Origin: Pseudisothecium myosuroides
Taxonomy: Eukaryota; Streptophyta; Bryopsida; Hypnales; Lembophyllaceae
Direction: 5' to 3'
NCBI GenBank assembly: GCA_951799445.1
Contig: OX637288.1
Coordinates: forward strand, 4,776,501 to 4,840,500
Length of the DNA: 64,000 nucleotides
The notes beneath the pieces were generated by a model, which was not told the DNA's origin, did not search any database, and saw only the letters and a program-made list of their open reading frames with translations. Both the position numbers and the translations under genes were made by a program. Each line of letters begins with the position of its first letter. Position 1 is the first letter of the stretch. Below, one piece after another: positions 60,397 through 64,000 of the stretch.

Positions 60397-62500
60397 GGTT
60401 ACACGATCGTTACAAAGCCATGGCCTTGATATTAAAGCTGGAGTAGCACAGTTTCGGCCAATGTAGTACTGTAGTTGAGTTTTTATCCATGTGTACGGCG
60501 TGCTTGAAGTACTGCAAATGGCGCTCCAGCACGATAGTTGTATACCATCAATAGTGTAGTAGAGTGATTGAAATTTTCACAAATCCTTCACATCCTAATC
60601 GTCTCGTCTTTCGTTTGCGTAATCTGGATTGAAATTCTTGTGTCCCTCTCACTGTCCTGTGGGCTCTGATGTGAGACCTTGAAGAAATAAACAGACTCTT
60701 AATGTATGCCGGTTTCAATGAAGAACCAAAATTATTTCTCTCTGTATTGAAAATAGTTGCATTGCTACCTCGCCGTCTGGATTCCACTCCCCTCTGAAGG
60801 AACGTGTGGAAGAGGAAGATCCCATGAGGTGAAGTCGATTCCGTTTAAGAGAAGAACATGCTATAAGCTGAAAGTGCAGAGTCCATTCAGTACCGGTGGA
60901 ATCCGTGGCACTGTACTTAAAGTGCATGGCTCACACCAAGCTGACTGGTGGTCTTCTGTACGTGCAAGCATCCAGTTTAGGACTTGCATTGGAAGTTGGA
61001 GCCCAGGGCCAACCTTTCAGAAATTCTGGGGCACCCTTGCGGGCACCGCAGGGGGGTTGGAAATAGTTTTCAACCAGCAATTGACGCGTCTCAGTAGAAC
61101 CTCACTAACTGCGTCATTGCCCCAAGCGCAAAGTCGAAGTACGTGTGCTCCGTGTCCGCTTTTTGTTTCTCCTGATACTGTAATTGCTACCAATCTGTAT
61201 GGGTTATATGACATCTCCAGCTAGCTAACTGGCTTTATTTTTCGACATGAAGGCTTACTCGGAAGTTAGATACACAAATCCCAAGTGTTCGCCTATCAGT
61301 AACATCTTTTGTCTCCTCAATCATGCTCCACAATGCATGAACAATAGGCCAAACTTTGCAATAGGAGGAGTCACAGTTAATTCTGGTGAATTTGATATAT
61401 TCAGGTGACCTCTAGAATTCTTCTCTTAGTTATTTTGACGAACTTATTGAAGCCCAATTTGTGAAGTGCTAAAGCAAACAATGAGAGACAATGAAATTTG
61501 TACAGAGAACATGCAGAGTACTTGAGCTCAGTACGAACTACGGAGTAGTAACTAGCCCTCCATTTCTTGTGACGAAAGAAAATGGATGAAGTGCAAGTGA
61601 TATGGGGTGACGTTTGGATTGACCAAATTCCCTAAAAAATCGACAGTGACTCAATTTTTGGTAGTTGGGGCGTTGTAAAAGGCGGTGGTCTTTGTTGAAT
61701 GTCTTAACTGGAAAGTGAACACCCAAGTCTTTGATGATATTAAAGTTATTTCCGACCGCTTCTGTTTGCGTACTGTATGAATCGCACTGAAGATTATGTT
61801 GCAGCACGTCTCTACTGTGTTCATCATCTGTGAGATGACGAAATTAATTTCTCTTGTTCATCGGTGTTCAACACGATAAGTACTGCGTGCGGTCTGCAAA
61901 AGATTCTATCAGTTGTTGAATGTTATGATTGGTCAGCAGCGAATTCAACCTCATTATCTTTGAAAGCCATTCCTGAAAATCTGAAACACACTGATGTTGG
62001 TCCTACTCAAGTCTATTTCTGAAACAGGTTGAATTCATCTTGGTATCTGTTGTTGACCCTACACTCCAATGAATCTTGGTCTTTCACGACACATTATTGC
62101 CATGCTCCATGCTTGTCTGCTGAATTATCTAGGCTATACGAATCACTTGGGCTCTACTGTACCCGTGCCCATGCCAAGCATCCAGGTATTCTTTTTGCCC
62201 AAAAACAAGAATGCATCATCACCTGATTGCAGCAATCAGTAATGTTTTTCAAGAAAAAAGATTGTTGGTATGGGAATGAAACCTCTTCTTCAAACTATCA
62301 AACCTGCAGCAAAGTGGGGTCTGCACCACTGAAATACAAACCCAGGTGCTCTCAGAGACCGGCTGAATGAAAAATGTGTTGGTAATGGCTCAGACTTAGA
62401 TGGTAAATTTCATCCCTGATGTCTCCCTATAAAGCTTTGACATGCTCCTTCCTCCGAGAAATTCTCAGGTACCAAAAATGATGACAAGGTCATTTGTCCC
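60397..62500. other. PHT1 3' UTR and spacer
   Basis: Begins after the TAA at 60394-60396. A plus-strand frame at 60757-61224 (155 codons) has no recognisable domain and no supported splice context, so I do not call it a gene. Confidence 0.45.
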
Positions 62501-62529
62501 TCCACCATAGTTGCAGAGACTATGCTGAT

Positions 62530-62620
62530 AAGCACCCCACCAACACTTGGGTTTGAACTCATGACCATGTCACCAATGTGTCAAGGCCAAAGCCACTTAA
62601 CCTAGGCTGCAAGTGCCTCT
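62530..62620 (-). repeat. Possible tRNA-derived SINE fragment
   Basis: On the minus strand GTGGCTTTGGCCTTGACA is followed after about 25 bases by GAGTTCAAACCC (62549-62560). The latter fits the RNA polymerase III B box (GGTTCGANNCC) loosely, and the former fits an A-box-like start. A weaker similar arrangement occurs near 55665-55735 on the minus strand. No poly-A tail or target duplication identified. Confidence 0.3.
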
Positions 62621-64000
62621 CAAATGATACACTTTTCATGCACGGTAAGCTAACTACACCTAATTGTGAATCGGTTGCTAAATTAATCTGTACATATCTT
62701 ATCTGTAATGAATACATGTTGTGAATATAAGAGCCTAGGTCGATTCCGAATGCACTTATAATAACACTTAGAAAAATCATAGTTTATTCATATAGTGTGC
62801 AAGAAAACATGCTTTGAGAATCCAAAAACTGCTTTCAATTTCAAACAAAACCCAACAAAAATGATAGAAATCACGTTAAGACGCTCATTTCATACACTTC
62901 TAGGTCAGTGTTGCCTTATGGTGTTGTCTGTGTAACTATAAGCACACTATGTACTCAAATCAGCTTCCTCACACTGCATGCTTTTAGATGTTACCTCATT
63001 AACAGTGTTGGTGTAACTATGAGCACACTATGACCCCAATTTTTTTTTCTAAACTCACATCTTTTGGGCTGCAAAATCTGGGCCAAGCTTATGGCCATGA
63101 CGCCATACTGTTGCCATCATGTTCTTTAGGCTTTATAAAAGGAATGGCACTGAATGTTTTCTGCTGCAAAGAACCTTTGAGTAGGAAGGCAAACCAGCCT
63201 ACTGTTTGACAGGCAGAATGACTGGTTGGTTTGCCTTGTTGACATTATTGAAAAATTTTAAATTTTTTTTCCATATGAAGACAAATGTGAGAAATGGAGA
63301 GAGCAATTGAAATACTGTTTTTTGACAAAGTATGAATTTTTTATGAATTTTTGAAGTGTGCCACCCAATTGGCCCAAAAGAATCTCTAGACTACCCCCAA
63401 ACCACTCAAAAGTGTATCCATAATGGTCATCTTAACACCTAAGCAGTCACAATATTTCCTAAGATGGCCATGCATGACATGAAGGAATGAAAAAAGTTAC
63501 TTCTTGTGATGAATTTACATTGAAAAGGTGGAAGTGCCTATTGCAGTCATTAGTAACTCCTTCACGATCACCCAAACCATTAATGTGGCCACTAATTCAC
63601 ATATTTAGCTCAAATCTCATTTATTGCAAAAATCATGCCGTGGATTGATGTAAGATTGTAAGATTGTAATGGGTCATTTCCTAGGTGTTTGCATTGGGCG
63701 GTTTGCCTATCATAGGTTGGTTCACCTTAAGGATTGATGTTAAATAATGACCCTGGGGATGAGTAAGAGTTGACTTCTATGGGGAGTCGGGACCAACAAA
63801 GCCTACCACTAATTAACAGTGAAATGGGAGTTTGATTTTTTTGGAGTCCCCATTCCACCATTAGTCAATAGGCTTCATCAGCCCCAACTCCACATCAAAG
63901 AGGGCCCTAATTGAGTATTGGATAGCAATGCAACTCTCTCATGAGTGTAGAATGTCATGGTTTAAAGTAGAAAGAAATAGAAAATGATTTAAAATATATA
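62621..64000. other. Spacer, no gene seen
   Basis: No gene. The phrase GTGTAACTATRAGCACACTATG occurs twice (about 62931-62952 and 63010-63031), a small direct repeat about 80 bases apart. The remainder to the window end is unremarkable. Confidence 0.5.

Noticed and set aside
59228..60466. Additional frames (for example 59999-60466 and 59654-59975) over the PHT1 last exon
   Set aside because: Shadows of the transporter coding sequence in other frames.
60757..61224. 155-codon frame after PHT1
   Set aside because: No recognisable motif, no supporting splice or promoter signal, and interrupted resemblance in other frames. Could be noise or a very old fragment.
1..64000. Search for tRNA, rRNA, CRISPR or bacterial-type operons
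   Set aside because: No cloverleaf-compatible intact tRNA gene, rRNA segment, regularly spaced repeat array or operon structure was found. Gene structure is plainly eukaryotic.

Overview
The window looks like nuclear DNA of a land plant. It holds widely spaced, intron-rich genes with GT/AG introns, AT-rich spacers full of small inverted-repeat transposons, and plant-type genes: a PHT1 phosphate transporter, a bifunctional LKR/SDH and a plant receptor-like kinase. The overall style suggests a seedless plant, perhaps a moss. That placement is an inference from gene style and base composition only.

Four protein genes have solid exon models built by hand from splice sites, reading phase and remembered family sequences. 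(1) ARP5, an INO80-complex actin-related protein, minus strand, 3623-8785, 14 exons, 730 aa. (2) A short-ectodomain receptor-like kinase, minus strand, 17614-19610, 2 exons, 458 aa. (3) AASS-type LKR/SDH for lysine catabolism, plus strand, 39579-47282, 23 coding exons, 1060 aa, behind a long 5'-UTR intron. (4) A PHT1 phosphate transporter, plus strand, 58437-60396, 4 coding exons, 534 aa, with two P1BS-like motifs upstream and a probable leader intron. A fifth, unrecognised gene (15626-17456, minus strand, about 196 aa) lies just downstream of the kinase. These genes are unrelated in pathway, and nothing suggests a functional cluster.

The rest is repeats. The most striking is a family of roughly 0.6-0.9 kb elements with TTAA at both ends and inverted termini beginning CCCCTAAA, as expected of piggyBac-type non-autonomous transposons. 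Copies lie at 13.7-14.6, 29.8-30.7, 31.6-32.3, 33.8-34.8, 35.7-36.6, 36.6-37.5 and probably 55.3-55.8 kb. Other families include a small element present in an intron of each of three different genes (ARP5, the kinase, LKR/SDH), a related TAAGGTAGGAGG-ended family, a Stowaway-like element, CATTAGA-ended elements, a foldback family containing a 44-bp near-perfect hairpin, a decayed Tc1/mariner transposase (49.6-51.1 kb), and two diverged LTR-like repeats carrying TATA boxes (23.8-25.4 and 52.3-53.9 kb).

Layout: 1-3.3 kb spacer; 3.6-9.75 kb ARP5 and its promoter; 9.75-15.6 kb repeats; 15.6-19.6 kb orphan gene and kinase; 20-37.5 kb repeat-rich spacer; 37.7-47.3 kb LKR/SDH with promoter and leader intron; 47.3-55.8 kb repeats; 56.5-60.4 kb PHT1 with promoter; 60.4-64 kb spacer. 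Alignments were done by eye, so repeat boundaries are approximate unless an exact terminus is stated.
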